Below the pieces are notes generated by a model. The model did not search any database, was not told where the DNA came from, and saw only the letters and a list, made by a program, of their open reading frames with translations. A DNA stretch of 64,000 bases from Halobellus captivus (lineage in GTDB: Archaea > Halobacteriota > Halobacteria > Halobacteriales > Haloferacaceae), in assembly GCF_007655485.1 (NCBI RefSeq), contig NZ_VJXQ01000001.1, positions 395,468 through 459,467 of the forward strand, read 5' to 3'. Shown here piece by piece: positions 8,451 to 17,260 of the stretch (within the stretch, counting starts at the first letter, position 1; each line of letters starts with the position of its first letter). Position numbers and translations under genes: made by a program.

Positions 8451-9065
8451 ATGGACGGCGCTACACCCCGGGTCCTCGTCGTCGAAGACGAGCCCGATTT
8501 GGCGGAACTCTATGCCATCTACCTCTCGGACGTCTACGAGGTGCAAACGGCAACGGATGGAAAAACTGCACTGGAACTGGTCGATGAGGGCACGGACGTC
8601 GTCCTGCTTGACCGCCGAATGCCGGACCTGACCGGCGACGAGGTCCTCGAAGCGATGCGGGCGCGCGGATTGGACACGCAGGTCGCGATGATCACGGCGG
8701 TCGAACCCGACGTCGACATCGTCGAGATGCAGTTCGACGATTACCTGGTCAAACCGGTGACCAAGGACGACCTCCACGGACTCGTCGAGGTGTTGCTCCG
8801 GCGGGCAAACTACGACGAGCGGTCTCAGGAGTTCTTCAGACTCGCCTCGAAGAAGGCGGCGCTGGAATCTTCTCCCGACGTCTCCGTCGACGACGAGACC
8901 GAGTACCGCGAACTGACCGAACGGATGGAAGCGCTTCGGGCCGAAATGGACGACACGCTCGCAGAGTTGAGCGAGTCGGATTTCCGCGACGCATTCGCAT
9001 CCTTCGACGACGTCGAGTTCGACGGCTCGGCGTCGTTCGAGAACGGAACGAGCGGGTCGGAATAG
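8451..9065 (+). CDS. HalX-family response regulator (first of three)
   Basis: 204 aa. The N-terminal receiver domain has the acidic pocket E12-D13, phospho-acceptor D54 (LLDRRMPD), Thr/Ala switch region and K101 (DYLVKPV). The C-terminus (about 115-185) is the HalX domain: helix around ASKKAALES followed by a coiled coil (TERMEALRAEMDDTLAEL). No DNA-binding domain is present, so output is probably protein-protein. Start ATG 8451 is chosen over an in-frame upstream codon because the receiver begins immediately. There is no histidine kinase next door. Confidence 0.92.
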   Translation: MDGATPRVLVVEDEPDLAELYAIYLSDVYEVQTATDGKTALELVDEGTDVVLLDRRMPDLTGDEVLEAMRARGLDTQVAMITAVEPDVDIVEMQFDDYLVKPVTKDDLHGLVEVLLRRANYDERSQEFFRLASKKAALESSPDVSVDDETEYRELTERMEALRAEMDDTLAELSESDFRDAFASFDDVEFDGSASFENGTSGSE

Positions 9066-9099
9066 CCCTTTTGGATAGCGCGCCGTCGATTCCACCGTA

Positions 9100-9148
9100 C
9101 GAATGTCGTTGATTTCGCTGTGCGAACGGATCCCGTTGATTTCGCTTT
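9100..9148. repeat. Degenerate two-copy repeat (~25 bp) after the HalX gene
   Basis: The 14-base core CGTTGATTTCGCT occurs twice about 27 nt apart, with similar preceding bases (CGAATG / CGAACGGA). It lies between convergent gene ends. Confidence 0.55.
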
Positions 9149-9164
9149 TCGTCGGAGGCGACGT

Positions 9165-9971
9165 TCACTCGCTCCGTCGACTGCCCGGCTGTGGATCGAC
9201 GTGAGCCGGAGCGAGCAGATCCTCGATGCGTCGGTCGTCGAGCCACGAGAGTAGCTGTACGAGCTGGTCGACCGCCGCCTCGAACAGCTCCTCGCCGACC
9301 GCCGCAGTCGCGTCGGTCTGATCGCCGAACACGCCGTTGTCGGAGTTCTCGATCGCGTCGTAGAACGTTCGTGCACCGTGTTTCTGCAGCAGATCTGCGG
9401 CCGCATCGAGGTCGACGACACCGCCGTCGCGAGCGGCTTCGAGCCGGTCCTCGCGCGCCAGTTCGGGCGCGAGGTGTTGGATCATCGCCGTCTCTTTCGG
9501 GCCGCCGTGGGGGCCGTTATGTTCGAATACCTCGTCGACGAGGTCGGGGATCGACTCGTCCCACATCCACTCGATCGCGTACATCGACCCGTCGTCGCGG
9601 AGTCGGCGGCCGACCTCGCGGAGGTGCTGGACGTTGCCGCCGTGGGCGTTGACGTACACGACGCGGTCGATACCGTGGTACGCGAGGTTCCGCGTCATCG
9701 ACTCGACGTAGTCGCGGAACTGCGGCGCGTCGACCCACATCGTCCCGTGGAACTGCCGGTGATGCGGGCTGACGCCGACGGTCACCGTCGGCGTGCAGAG
9801 AAACCCCGTTCGGTCGGCCGCTTCGCGGGCCAGTCCCTCGGCGATGAGGTGATCGGTGGCGAGCGGGAGGTGCGGCCCGTGTTGCTCGGTCGAGCCGAGC
9901 GGGACGATCGCGATCGACTCCTCGGCGACGTAGTCTCCGAGCTCGGGCCACGTCTGATCTGCGACGTACAT
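9165..9971 (-). CDS. Creatininase-family amidohydrolase
   Basis: 268 aa. Metal/catalytic motif STEQHGPHLPLATD gives E29, H31, H34 and D40; YVNAHGGN and HGGPKETA supply the remaining ligands. The family includes creatininase, MftE and archaeal ArfB, the FAPy deformylase of F420/riboflavin synthesis. Several paralogues are usual in haloarchaea and nothing here picks one substrate. ATG 9971 is preferred to an upstream GTG at 10010, which would add 13 residues before the conserved first helix. Convergent with the HalX gene. Confidence 0.85.
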   Translation of the reverse strand: MYVADQTWPELGDYVAEESIAIVPLGSTEQHGPHLPLATDHLIAEGLAREAADRTGFLCTPTVTVGVSPHHRQFHGTMWVDAPQFRDYVESMTRNLAYHGIDRVVYVNAHGGNVQHLREVGRRLRDDGSMYAIEWMWDESIPDLVDEVFEHNGPHGGPKETAMIQHLAPELAREDRLEAARDGGVVDLDAAADLLQKHGARTFYDAIENSDNGVFGDQTDATAAVGEELFEAAVDQLVQLLSWLDDRRIEDLLAPAHVDPQPGSRRSE

Positions 9972-10060
9972 ACCGGCCGAACGCGGGGCCGCATCAAGAA
10001 GGTACGGCACTGCGGACCGCCCGCGGCAGGAGAGTCGAGGGGCGTTCTCGCGATCCGAGC

Positions 10061-11209
10061 TTACCGAGCCGCGTCGGTGTCGCGGGATCTGATTCCCGAG
10101 CCGCGGTCAGCCGAGTCGCCGTCAGCTGAGTCACCCCGGCGGTTGTGGAGCGCGGAGACGAACGCCCCGAGCCCAACGAGGAGGACGAGGAGGGTGACGA
10201 GTGCCCCGACGAACGGGACGAGATCCAGGACCGCCACGACGGCGACGCCCACGAGGAGCGCGGCCCAGCGGTTCGAGACGTCGGCGAGCGAGAGTAGTCC
10301 AGTTCCGAGGACGATCATTCCGTACACCGACGTCACCCACAGGAGGAGCGCGAAGAGAACGAGACCGGCCAGCGAAATCGGAATGCCGACGATCGTAACG
10401 AGAAGGAGCAGGAGGACGATCGGCGTCCCGAGGAGCACGAGCAGGCCGATCCCGCCGCTGCGAAGCGTCCGAGACGTCCCGACTGCGGCAACGTCGCGGG
10501 CGAAGCGGGGCGCGGCCAAAAGGAGGATCGCCCCGAGCAAGAGGTTCACGAGGCTGCCGTACAGCACTCCGACCCAGACGGGGATGGTCGGCAGTTCTGC
10601 GCCGCTGCCGAACACGTCGGGTCCGGTGACCGAGAGCGAGTCGTCACGGATGACGGTCCCGGAGACGGTCGCATCCTCCGACAGGGAGAACTCCTCGGCG
10701 TCGTACGTCAGCGAGCCGCCGATGGAAGCGGGCGCACCGATCGAGAGCGTGTCGGCTCCGACGGTCGCGTCGCCGTCGATCTGTCCCTCCAAGCGGACGT
10801 CCGCAGCACCGGCTTCCAACGATCCACCGACGCGTGCGCCCTCGCGGATCTCCAGCGCCGCAGCGCCCACCGTGACGTCGCCGTCGACGGATCCCTCGAT
10901 CACGACGCTTCCGGCTGCTGCATCGAGCGAACCGATCACGCGGCCGGATTCGGCGATGATCACGGAGCCCGCGGCCGCCGAGACGTCGCCGTCGACGGTG
11001 CCAGCGATCACGACGCTTCCGGCCGCCGCGTCGAGATCACCCTGGTGCGTTTCTCCGGTGTCGACCCGAACGACACCGCCAGCGACGCCGTCAGCGCCCG
11101 ATCCGCTCGGGCCGAACTGCTGTGCGCCCGCCGCCATCGGCAACCCGCCCAACACGACGAGCGAGGCGAGGAGGACGAGTACGAGCCGTCTGTGTGTATC
11201 GCGTGACAT
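10061..11209 (-). CDS. Secreted/membrane bactofilin-like polymer-forming protein
   Basis: 382 aa. It has a cleavable-looking signal (RRLVLVLLASLVVLGG...AGAQ, residues 7-30). A region of repeated short beta-turns follows (residues 45-205: GSVVIAGTVDGDVSAAA, GSVIIAESGRVIG, GSVVIEGSVDGDVTVGA), a left-handed beta-helix like that of bactofilins. A C-terminal block of four to five membrane segments comes next (about 225-350) and an Arg/Asp tail. Unlike cytosolic bactofilins, the beta-helix here is predicted outside the cell, tethered by the C-terminal membrane block. The repeats are nearly perfect at DNA level, so copy-number variation is possible. Envelope or scaffold role inferred. Confidence 0.75.
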   Translation of the reverse strand: MSRDTHRRLVLVLLASLVVLGGLPMAAGAQQFGPSGSGADGVAGGVVRVDTGETHQGDLDAAAGSVVIAGTVDGDVSAAAGSVIIAESGRVIGSLDAAAGSVVIEGSVDGDVTVGAAALEIREGARVGGSLEAGAADVRLEGQIDGDATVGADTLSIGAPASIGGSLTYDAEEFSLSEDATVSGTVIRDDSLSVTGPDVFGSGAELPTIPVWVGVLYGSLVNLLLGAILLLAAPRFARDVAAVGTSRTLRSGGIGLLVLLGTPIVLLLLLVTIVGIPISLAGLVLFALLLWVTSVYGMIVLGTGLLSLADVSNRWAALLVGVAVVAVLDLVPFVGALVTLLVLLVGLGAFVSALHNRRGDSADGDSADRGSGIRSRDTDAAR

Positions 11210-11373
11210 CCCGGTTCACGAGAGGGGACCTCTCATCTCAACGATACGACTGCCGGGGTATTAGTTTCACCCTCGCGCACAAGTGTCTGGTATCGTCTCA
11301 GCGAGGAGATAACGGGAAGGCGGCAATTCACAGCGCTGGTGGCTTTTTGACCTTGCACCGTATGAGATTCCGT

Positions 11374-12351
11374 ATGGAGTATACGACACTCGGTGACACG
11401 GGAATGACGGTCTCGAAGATCTGCCTCGGTTGTATGAGCTTCGGCGACAGCGACTGGCGCGAGTGGGTCCTCGACGAGGAGGAAGGCAAGGAGCTCGTCG
11501 ACAGAGCCATCGAACTCGGCGTGAACTTCTTCGACACCGCCAATATGTACTCGGTGGGCGAGTCCGAACGAGTGCTCGGCGAGGCGCTTGCCGAGTACGA
11601 TCCCGAGGAGTTCGTCGTCGCCTCGAAGGTGTACTTCCAAGCGCGCGAGGACGATCCCAATTCCGGGGGATTGTCCCGAAAGGCGATCGAACAGGAGCTC
11701 GACAACTCGCTGGACCGATTGGGAATGGATACGCTCGATCTGCTCCAGATACATCGGTGGGACTACGACACGCCGATCGAGCAGACGATGCGTACGCTCG
11801 ACGACGCCGTGCGACGCGGGAAGGCCAGATACCTCGGCGCGTCGTCGATGTGGGCGCACCAGTTCGCCGAGGCCCAGCAGGTCGCCGAACGGCTCGGACT
11901 GACGCCGTTCTCGACGATGCAGAACCACTACAACCTGCTCTACCGGGAGGAAGAGCGCGAGATGCTGCCGCTGTGTGAGAAACAGGGCGTCGGCGTCATC
12001 CCGTGGTCGCCGCTGGCGCGTGGGTGGCTCGCGCGGCCACACGAGGAATCGCGCTCGACGACCCGCGGCGAGACGGACGAACCCGCCCATCAGCATCCGT
12101 ACCTCGAAGGCGGCGGCCGCGAGGTCAACGAACGCGTCGAGGAGCTCGCCGACGAGAAGGGCGTGAAGATGGCGCAGATCGGCCTCGCGTGGCTGTTCGC
12201 CGATGACCGCGTCGACGCGCCGATCGTCGGAACGACGAGCGTCGAACACCTCGAAGACGCGGTCGAGGCGCTCTCGATCGATCTTTCGGAATCCGATATC
12301 GAGTACCTCGAAGCGCCCTACGAGCCCGTTCGCGTGTCGGGCCACGAGTAG
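11374..12351 (+). CDS. Aldo/keto reductase
   Basis: 325 aa. The catalytic tetrad is complete: D54 and Y59 (FFDTANMYS), K85 (VASKVY) and H127 (QIHRWD). The NADPH-binding C-terminus (VVGTTSVEHL here reads IVGTTSVEHL) is present. It belongs to the AKR group resembling YajO/Gsp69-like general aldehyde reductases. ATG 11374 rather than 11362 is chosen because CTTTTTGA at 11343-11350 lies 27 nt ahead, fitting leaderless transcription. Its 3' end overlaps the convergent MFS gene by 34 bp. Confidence 0.92.
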   Translation: MEYTTLGDTGMTVSKICLGCMSFGDSDWREWVLDEEEGKELVDRAIELGVNFFDTANMYSVGESERVLGEALAEYDPEEFVVASKVYFQAREDDPNSGGLSRKAIEQELDNSLDRLGMDTLDLLQIHRWDYDTPIEQTMRTLDDAVRRGKARYLGASSMWAHQFAEAQQVAERLGLTPFSTMQNHYNLLYREEEREMLPLCEKQGVGVIPWSPLARGWLARPHEESRSTTRGETDEPAHQHPYLEGGGREVNERVEELADEKGVKMAQIGLAWLFADDRVDAPIVGTTSVEHLEDAVEALSIDLSESDIEYLEAPYEPVRVSGHE

Positions 12352-13517
12352 TCGGACTCCGAAATCCGCCAGACGGCCCGCGCGGCGACGAGCGCGATTG
12401 CGACCTCCGAGAGCCCGACGACGGCGAACGCCGCGAGGTAGCCCGCGCTCGATGTCGTCGTTCCGCCGAGGAGAAAGCCCGCGAGGAAGCCGAGACTGCC
12501 GAAGACGTTGAATCCGCCGAGCGCCGCGCCCCGGGTCTCTACCGACGCGATGTCGGTCACGAGGGCCATCGTCGCGGGCGCGACCAACGCGCCGAGCGCG
12601 CCGACGGCGACCATCGCCCCGATGGCGAGCCAGAGGCTGGGAGCGACGCCGACGGCGACGATTCCGAGGCCGTAACAGACGGATCCGATCACGACCGGGA
12701 TCGCTCGTCCCACCCTATCGGAGAGCACTCCCGCGGGGTACTGAAGCAGCGCGAAGGGAATGAAGAAGGCGGCGAGGGCGAGTCCCGCTCCGGCGGCGTC
12801 GAGTCCGAACGACTCCCTGAAGTAGTAGACGCCGACGAGCGCGAAGAAGCCCGCTGTCATCCGGTCGATGAACCCGAACGCGTACGGAACCCCGAGCGCC
12901 GGACGCTTCCGGAGTCGGCCGAGCACCTCGCCGATGCCGAGTCGATCGCCGCTCGGCAGTTCCTCTGAGACCGTCCCGAACAGGATCGCGACGGCGACGA
13001 GCGTGCCAGCGGCCGCGTACAGCGGGAAGAGCGGATCGGCGTCGGCGAGGCGACCGCCGACGACGGAACCGAGCGCCGCGCCGAGGCCGATCGCGATCCC
13101 GGCCGCGCCCATATTCCGCCCGTTTCCGCCGGAGAGGTCCGCGAGCGCCGTGATCGCGAGCGAGAACGCGCCGATCGTCGCCGCGCCCCCGACGATTCGA
13201 ACGACGAGAACGGCCGCAAACGGGAGGCCGAGCGTCGGCGCGGCGGCGAGGAGGAGATAGCCCGCGGCCCCGCCCAGGGCTCCGGCGGCGGCGAGCGGCA
13301 TCCGATGACCGACGGCGTCGCTGGCGGCGCCCCACACGCTCGCGAAGGCGACGAAGGCGGCGAACTCGGCGACGAGGAACCACATTCCGGCGCTGATGGT
13401 CCCCGAGCCGCCGAGGGCGACGACGATGTCCTCGACGCCGGGGTATAGAAAGACCTGCGAGAGGAGCACTCCCCACACCCCGAGCGCGAGGCGAATCCGA
13501 GTCCCGCGACGAGTCAC
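12318..13517 (-). CDS. MFS transporter
   Basis: 399 aa, about 12 hydrophobic segments. The motif-A-like loop (ASDAVGHRMPLA) lies between TM2 and TM3 and is repeated in the second half (LSDRVGRAIPV). The substrate is unknown; drug or sugar exporter homology cannot be resolved by eye. I choose GTG 13517 rather than ATG 13568 because the minus-strand GGATATTTG at 13540-13548 sits 28 nt ahead of the GTG, ideal for leaderless expression, and would lie inside the longer version. Its C-terminus overlaps the aldo/keto reductase end on the opposite strand. Confidence 0.85.
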   Translation of the reverse strand: MTRRGTRIRLALGVWGVLLSQVFLYPGVEDIVVALGGSGTISAGMWFLVAEFAAFVAFASVWGAASDAVGHRMPLAAAGALGGAAGYLLLAAAPTLGLPFAAVLVVRIVGGAATIGAFSLAITALADLSGGNGRNMGAAGIAIGLGAALGSVVGGRLADADPLFPLYAAAGTLVAVAILFGTVSEELPSGDRLGIGEVLGRLRKRPALGVPYAFGFIDRMTAGFFALVGVYYFRESFGLDAAGAGLALAAFFIPFALLQYPAGVLSDRVGRAIPVVIGSVCYGLGIVAVGVAPSLWLAIGAMVAVGALGALVAPATMALVTDIASVETRGAALGGFNVFGSLGFLAGFLLGGTTTSSAGYLAAFAVVGLSEVAIALVAARAVWRISESDYSWPDTRTGS

Positions 13518-13604
13518 GACCCGGCGTTTGCGCTCCGGGCAAATATCCGCGTCGTTTCCCCGACGCATCCGAATCCACTTAGCCGTCCGCCGCCAACGCG
13601 GCGT

Positions 13605-14924
13605 ATGGCAGACGGGGACGGCGAACCGACGCGACAACGCGTGACCACGCGTCGGAACGTGCTGAAGGGTGCGGTCGCGGTCGGCGGCGCGGCAGCGCTG
13701 TCCGCGTGCCTCGAACAGACCGGGGGCGAGTCGGTTCCGAGCGGGGTCGGCGACCCCTCGTCGCTCCCGAACCGACAGCACGCGTGGAACGAGCACGTTC
13801 GCACCGACGAGCACGGAAACACGCTGCTTCCCCGCCATCAAGTGCTGTTGTATCTGACGCTACCCGAAGACGGCCCGGCCGACGCCTCGGATCGTGAAAC
13901 CCTCGAATCGGCGCTTCGGACGCTCGATCGAGCGTACGAGCGGAGCAGCGACGGCTTGCTGTACTCCATCGCGTACTCGCCGAGTTATTTTGACCGCTTC
14001 GACGACCCCCTTCCCGATTCGATCGACCTCCCCGGACCGCGGGCGCTCTCGCCGTTCGAGACGCCGACGTTCGACGAGCAGGACGCGCTGCTGCATCTGG
14101 CATCCGACCGCGCGGACGCGATCCTCGCCGCCGAGGAGGCGCTTCGAGGCGAGAAACCGGCGGTGAACGGTCGGGAGATGGACGCGGCGCTGACCGACGT
14201 GTTCGCGGTCGACGACCGCCGGAGCGGCTTCGTCGGAGCCGGGATGCCCGCGGAGCGACAGGACGGGCTGAATGGGATTCCATCTTCGAACCCGGTCCCC
14301 GAGGAATCGCCGCTCTTTATGGGGTTTGTGGCGGGCTTCCGACAGAACCAGGCGACCGAGGAGTACGTCACGCTCCCCGACGGCCCGTTCGCGGGAGGGA
14401 CGACGAAACACGTTTCGAACCTCCGGATGCGGCTTGACGACTGGTACGGCGAGCAGTCCTTCGAGGAACGCGTCGCCGAGCTGTTCTCACCCGAGCACGC
14501 CGAGCGCGCGTTGGTCGAGGACGTCGGGTCGAACCTCGGCGACGACAGCGGAATCACGCCGGAGATGATCGAGGACGTCGGCGAGCACGCCCGGCGGTTC
14601 GGACGCGTCGGTCACGCGCAGAAGGCCGCCCGCGGCAACCGAACGAACGACGGGACCGTTCGGACGCTCAGACGGCACTTCGAGTCGACCGACGACGGCG
14701 AAGCGGGGCTGCACTTCCCGAGCCTGCAGCGCGAGATCACGACGTTCGAGGAGGTTCGAGCGGCGATGAACGGCATCGACCTGACCGCGGAGCCGACGAT
14801 CCGCCAGCGCGTGAACAACGGGATTCTGGAGTACATCTTCGTGAAGCGTCGCGGCAACTTCCTCGTGCCACCGCGGGCGCTCCGGGCGCTGCCGACGCCG
14901 ACCGGCGAGACGCCCGGTTTCTGA
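13605..14924 (+). CDS. Tat-exported lipoprotein, DyP-type-peroxidase-like (DUF7405-type)
   Basis: 439 aa. It has a twin-arginine signal (TTRRNVLKGAVAVGGAAALSAC) with a lipobox ending in Cys about residue 36, so it should be lipid-anchored outside the membrane. The rest resembles dye-decolorising peroxidases: two ferredoxin-like halves, an MGFVAGFRQNQA segment where DyP proteins have the GxxDG region, and a C-terminal FLVPPRALRALP as in DyP ends. The canonical GxxDG aspartate is not seen, so peroxidase activity is doubtful. It could be a heme-binding or degenerate homologue. Confidence 0.6.
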   Translation: MADGDGEPTRQRVTTRRNVLKGAVAVGGAAALSACLEQTGGESVPSGVGDPSSLPNRQHAWNEHVRTDEHGNTLLPRHQVLLYLTLPEDGPADASDRETLESALRTLDRAYERSSDGLLYSIAYSPSYFDRFDDPLPDSIDLPGPRALSPFETPTFDEQDALLHLASDRADAILAAEEALRGEKPAVNGREMDAALTDVFAVDDRRSGFVGAGMPAERQDGLNGIPSSNPVPEESPLFMGFVAGFRQNQATEEYVTLPDGPFAGGTTKHVSNLRMRLDDWYGEQSFEERVAELFSPEHAERALVEDVGSNLGDDSGITPEMIEDVGEHARRFGRVGHAQKAARGNRTNDGTVRTLRRHFESTDDGEAGLHFPSLQREITTFEEVRAAMNGIDLTAEPTIRQRVNNGILEYIFVKRRGNFLVPPRALRALPTPTGETPGF

Positions 14925-14975
14925 GATTTCGCAGTGACACAGCGTGCGTGCGGACCGTGACGCAGTGATCGCTCT

Positions 14976-15644
14976 CTACCCGTCGAGGCGGCTATCGATC
15001 GCGCTGCTGACCGATTCCCAGCCGTAGTTGTCGAGCAGTTCGCCGTCGACGTAGACGGCTGGCGTTCCGGGGACGCCTCTGTCAGATCCCGTCTCGCGGT
15101 CGGTTTCGGCGACCTCCCGGTACGGCTCCTGATCGGCCGCGGCGGCGACCGTACAGCCGTCGACGTCGAGGTCGTTCGCGATGTCGTGGACGATCTGATA
15201 CCCGCTGTCGGGGAGGTCGCCCTGGTTCTCGTAGACGCGCTCGGTGAACGTGAAGAACGTCTCGACGTCGCCGTGGTCCTGCACGGCGCGCGCGGCGGAG
15301 GCGGCCGCCCAGGACCACGTCTCGTCGACCGGGATCGGGAAGTCGAAGAACCGATATAGAACGTCGCCGGAGTCGACGTAGTTCGATTTGATCTCCGGAT
15401 AGACGGAGGTGGTGAACGTCTGGCAGTGCGGACAGGCGAAATCCTCGAACACGTCGACGGTGACTGGGGCGTCCTCCGGCCCGAGCGCGGGCCGCGGGAG
15501 CGACGAGACGGAATCCAAGGTGCCGACGTCGCAGCCGTCCGGGAGGTTTCCGCTGCCGCCGGAGCCGCCGAGACAACCGGCTACCGACCCGAGAGCGCCC
15601 GTTCCGCCGAGCGCAGCGAGGTAGGAGCGTCGTGTTGATCGCAT
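14976..15644 (-). CDS. DsbA-family thiol-disulfide lipoprotein
   Basis: 222 aa. It has a Tat-like N-terminus (STRRSYLAALGG) and lipobox SVAGC, then a Gly/Ser linker and a DsbA/thioredoxin domain with active site CPHC (FEDFACPHCQTF) and cis-Pro segment GVPGTPAVYV. It probably acts outside the membrane in disulfide formation or reduction. ATG 15644 is preferred over GTG 15653. It is convergent with the DyP-like lipoprotein gene, 51 bp between stops. Confidence 0.9.
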   Translation of the reverse strand: MRSTRRSYLAALGGTGALGSVAGCLGGSGGSGNLPDGCDVGTLDSVSSLPRPALGPEDAPVTVDVFEDFACPHCQTFTTSVYPEIKSNYVDSGDVLYRFFDFPIPVDETWSWAAASAARAVQDHGDVETFFTFTERVYENQGDLPDSGYQIVHDIANDLDVDGCTVAAAADQEPYREVAETDRETGSDRGVPGTPAVYVDGELLDNYGWESVSSAIDSRLDG

Positions 15645-15750
15645 ACGTTTCACCAGGGAACGGTGACATATTACCGTACCGCCTCCGTGCCGACGGGTAG
15701 CGGCCGCTCCGAACCAGTCGACTTTTCACCGCCGCGCGTCGCTCTCACGT

Positions 15751-15957
15751 ATGGAGTTCGAAGAGGACGACAGCGTGGTACTGCACGACAAGCACAGCGA
15801 GTACGACGGGCAGGTCGGTACGGTCACGCAGGTCGTCGAGACGATGTTCGGCGACGCCACCTACACCGTGAGCTTCGATGACGGCCAGGAGGTCGGCATC
15901 TCCGCCGACCAGCTCGAAGCCGCAGAGGACGACGACGGCGACAGCGACGAAGAGTAA
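15751..15957 (+). CDS. Small SH3/KOW-like protein (DUF1918-like)
   Basis: 68 aa. It begins MEFEEDDSVVLHDKHSEYDG, then GQVGTVTQVVETMFGD and YTVSFDDGQEVGI, a five-strand SH3-like barrel of the type found in KOW/DUF1918 proteins, and ends in a Asp/Glu tail. A nucleic-acid-binding or hub role is typical for such folds but unproven. It lies 35 bp upstream of the RNA-binding DUF54 gene on the same strand and may share its transcript. Confidence 0.65.
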   Translation: MEFEEDDSVVLHDKHSEYDGQVGTVTQVVETMFGDATYTVSFDDGQEVGISADQLEAAEDDDGDSDEE

Positions 15958-15992
15958 CCGAACTTTTCCCCTCCCGGTGCGAAGCGCCGCTA

Positions 15993-16439
15993 ATGCCCCG
16001 AATTCCGTTTCATTACGTCGATCTGCGGACCTTCTGTTACGAGACCGAAGACGAGAAGCGAGTCGAGAGCGCGCTGCGGACGTTCCTTCCGGAGGAGTTC
16101 GAGATCACGCGAGCCGAGAGCGCGGGCCACCACGGTGACCGGATCGTCGTCCTCTCCGCTCGCGTCGAGAACGCCGACGACGTTCGGCATGTTCTCGCGC
16201 GGTTGACGGAGCTCCCCGAGTTCGACGCGCTGCTCGACGAACTCGACGACCGTGTCACCGACAACACCGAACTGTTCCTGCGGCTGGACAAGCAGGCGGC
16301 GTTCCGCGGCGACGTCCGACGCGGCGACGGGATCACGCTGCGAGCGAAGGTCGAGGCCTATCCCGCGACGAAGGAGTCGGCCGTCGGGAACGCTCGCGAG
16401 GCGCTCGAACGCGCCGAAACGCTCGATTCCGACCAGTGA
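15993..16439 (+). CDS. RNA-binding protein of the DUF54 / COG1325 family
   Basis: 148 aa. It starts MPRIPFHYVDLRTFCYETED and has the family's HHGDRI and LFLRLDKQAAF segments. COG1325 proteins were predicted exosome-associated from gene neighbourhoods and have an S24e/L6-like alpha-beta fold. It is complete, with a short Asp-rich tail. No exosome gene is adjacent here, so the link rests on family knowledge. Its 3' end faces the candidate small-RNA locus. Confidence 0.85.
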   Translation: MPRIPFHYVDLRTFCYETEDEKRVESALRTFLPEEFEITRAESAGHHGDRIVVLSARVENADDVRHVLARLTELPEFDALLDELDDRVTDNTELFLRLDKQAAFRGDVRRGDGITLRAKVEAYPATKESAVGNAREALERAETLDSDQ

Positions 16440-16504
16440 CTGTCGTGTGGACGCATCGGAAATGCGCGAAAGCGGGCGCATCGATGCGCCGCAGACAGAC
16501 GCTG

Positions 16505-16600
16505 AGACGCGAGAAATGGCGAACAGGTAGCACGGTTGTCGGCGCAGGGCGCTGTGCTACGCAACCGCGGCACGCCCTGCGTTCGGGGTCAACGCACGGC
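16505..16600 (-). ncRNA. Candidate structured small RNA (unassigned)
   Basis: A minus-strand TATA box (16620-16627) points into a gap that has no protein gene and unusually dense self-complementarity. GCAGGGCG (16544-16551) matches CGCCCTGC (16573-16580) perfectly. GTAGCAC (16527-16533) matches GTGCTAC (16554-16560), interleaved with the first pair, so a pseudoknot or two alternative folds are possible. ACGCAC/GTGCGT (16592-16606) forms a third tight hairpin near the predicted 5' end. An ATTTCT run on the minus strand near 16512-16517 could end it, giving a transcript of about 90 nt. An H/ACA-type or other guide RNA is possible, but I see no decisive box motif. Boundaries are approximate. Confidence 0.45.
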
Positions 16601-16619
16601 GTGCGTGGTCCCGCCTTCG

Positions 16620-16627
16620 TATATAAA
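16620..16627 (-). promoter_or_regulatory. TATA box driving the candidate small RNA
   Basis: TTTATATA on the minus strand, the best TATA match of the window, of the kind seen ahead of stable RNA genes. No minus-strand protein start lies within 150 nt downstream, so it must serve a non-coding transcript starting near 16597. Confidence 0.55.
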
Positions 16628-16659
16628 CGCTGGCAGTGTCGACCGTCACCCGACGGGTC

Positions 16660-17223
16660 TCAGTCGTCGAGCCACTTGATCGAACAGCCCTGCGAGGGCG
16701 TCGCCTCGACCGGGATCTCCTCGCCCGCGAGGAGCGCCTCGACGGCCTCGCGCATCTCGTAGCGCTCCGCCGTCGCGTCGGGGTTCATCGCGTCGTCGAT
16801 GCGGGAGTGGAACGCGAGTCGGAACGCGCCGCCGTCGTTCTCGAAGAGGAACGGGTCCGGCGTGCAGACCGCGCCGTACTCGCGAGCGACCTCCTGGGAT
16901 TCGTCGCGCAGGTACGCTGTGAATCGGATCTCTCCCGCTTCGACGCGTTCCTGCATTCGCTCGAGGGAGTCGTCGGGGTACTCCTCGGCGTCGTTCGGGT
17001 TGATCCCGACGACCGCGAGGTCGTCGTAGGTTTCACTCAGGTGGTTCAGTTCGTCGACCTTCGCCTCCGCGTAGGGGCAGTGATTACAGGTGAAGACGAC
17101 GAGCAGCGCGTCGTACTCGTCGAAGTGCGAGAGCGCGTACGTCTCGCCGTCCGCGCCGGGGAGTTCGAACGCCGGTGCCTCGTCGCCCGCGGTCAGCGCG
17201 GAGTCAGATTCGACTAGGACCAT
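16660..17223 (-). CDS. Thioredoxin-fold (AhpC/TSA-ResA-like) protein
   Basis: 187 aa. The redox motif is C46-N-H-C49-P in FTCNHCPYAEAK, on the usual first helix, followed by cis-Pro region VCTPDPFLF. This CNHCP subgroup is annotated as thioredoxin family / redoxin and is cytoplasmic, with no signal peptide. An additional C in the tail (SQGCSIKW) is conserved in this subgroup as far as I recall. ATG 17223 is used. EamA-like gene upstream on the same strand is 118 bp away, separated by a short tandem repeat, so separate transcription is likely. Confidence 0.85.
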   Translation of the reverse strand: MVLVESDSALTAGDEAPAFELPGADGETYALSHFDEYDALLVVFTCNHCPYAEAKVDELNHLSETYDDLAVVGINPNDAEEYPDDSLERMQERVEAGEIRFTAYLRDESQEVAREYGAVCTPDPFLFENDGGAFRLAFHSRIDDAMNPDATAERYEMREAVEALLAGEEIPVEATPSQGCSIKWLDD

Positions 17224-17260
17224 ACACGCGGGTAGGATCGCCGCACAAAAGACGTTGTTT

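Noticed and set aside
9378-11264. 628-aa plus-strand frame over creatininase and bactofilin genes
   Set aside because: Ser/Thr/Pro/Arg shadow without motifs; both minus-strand genes have intact signatures.
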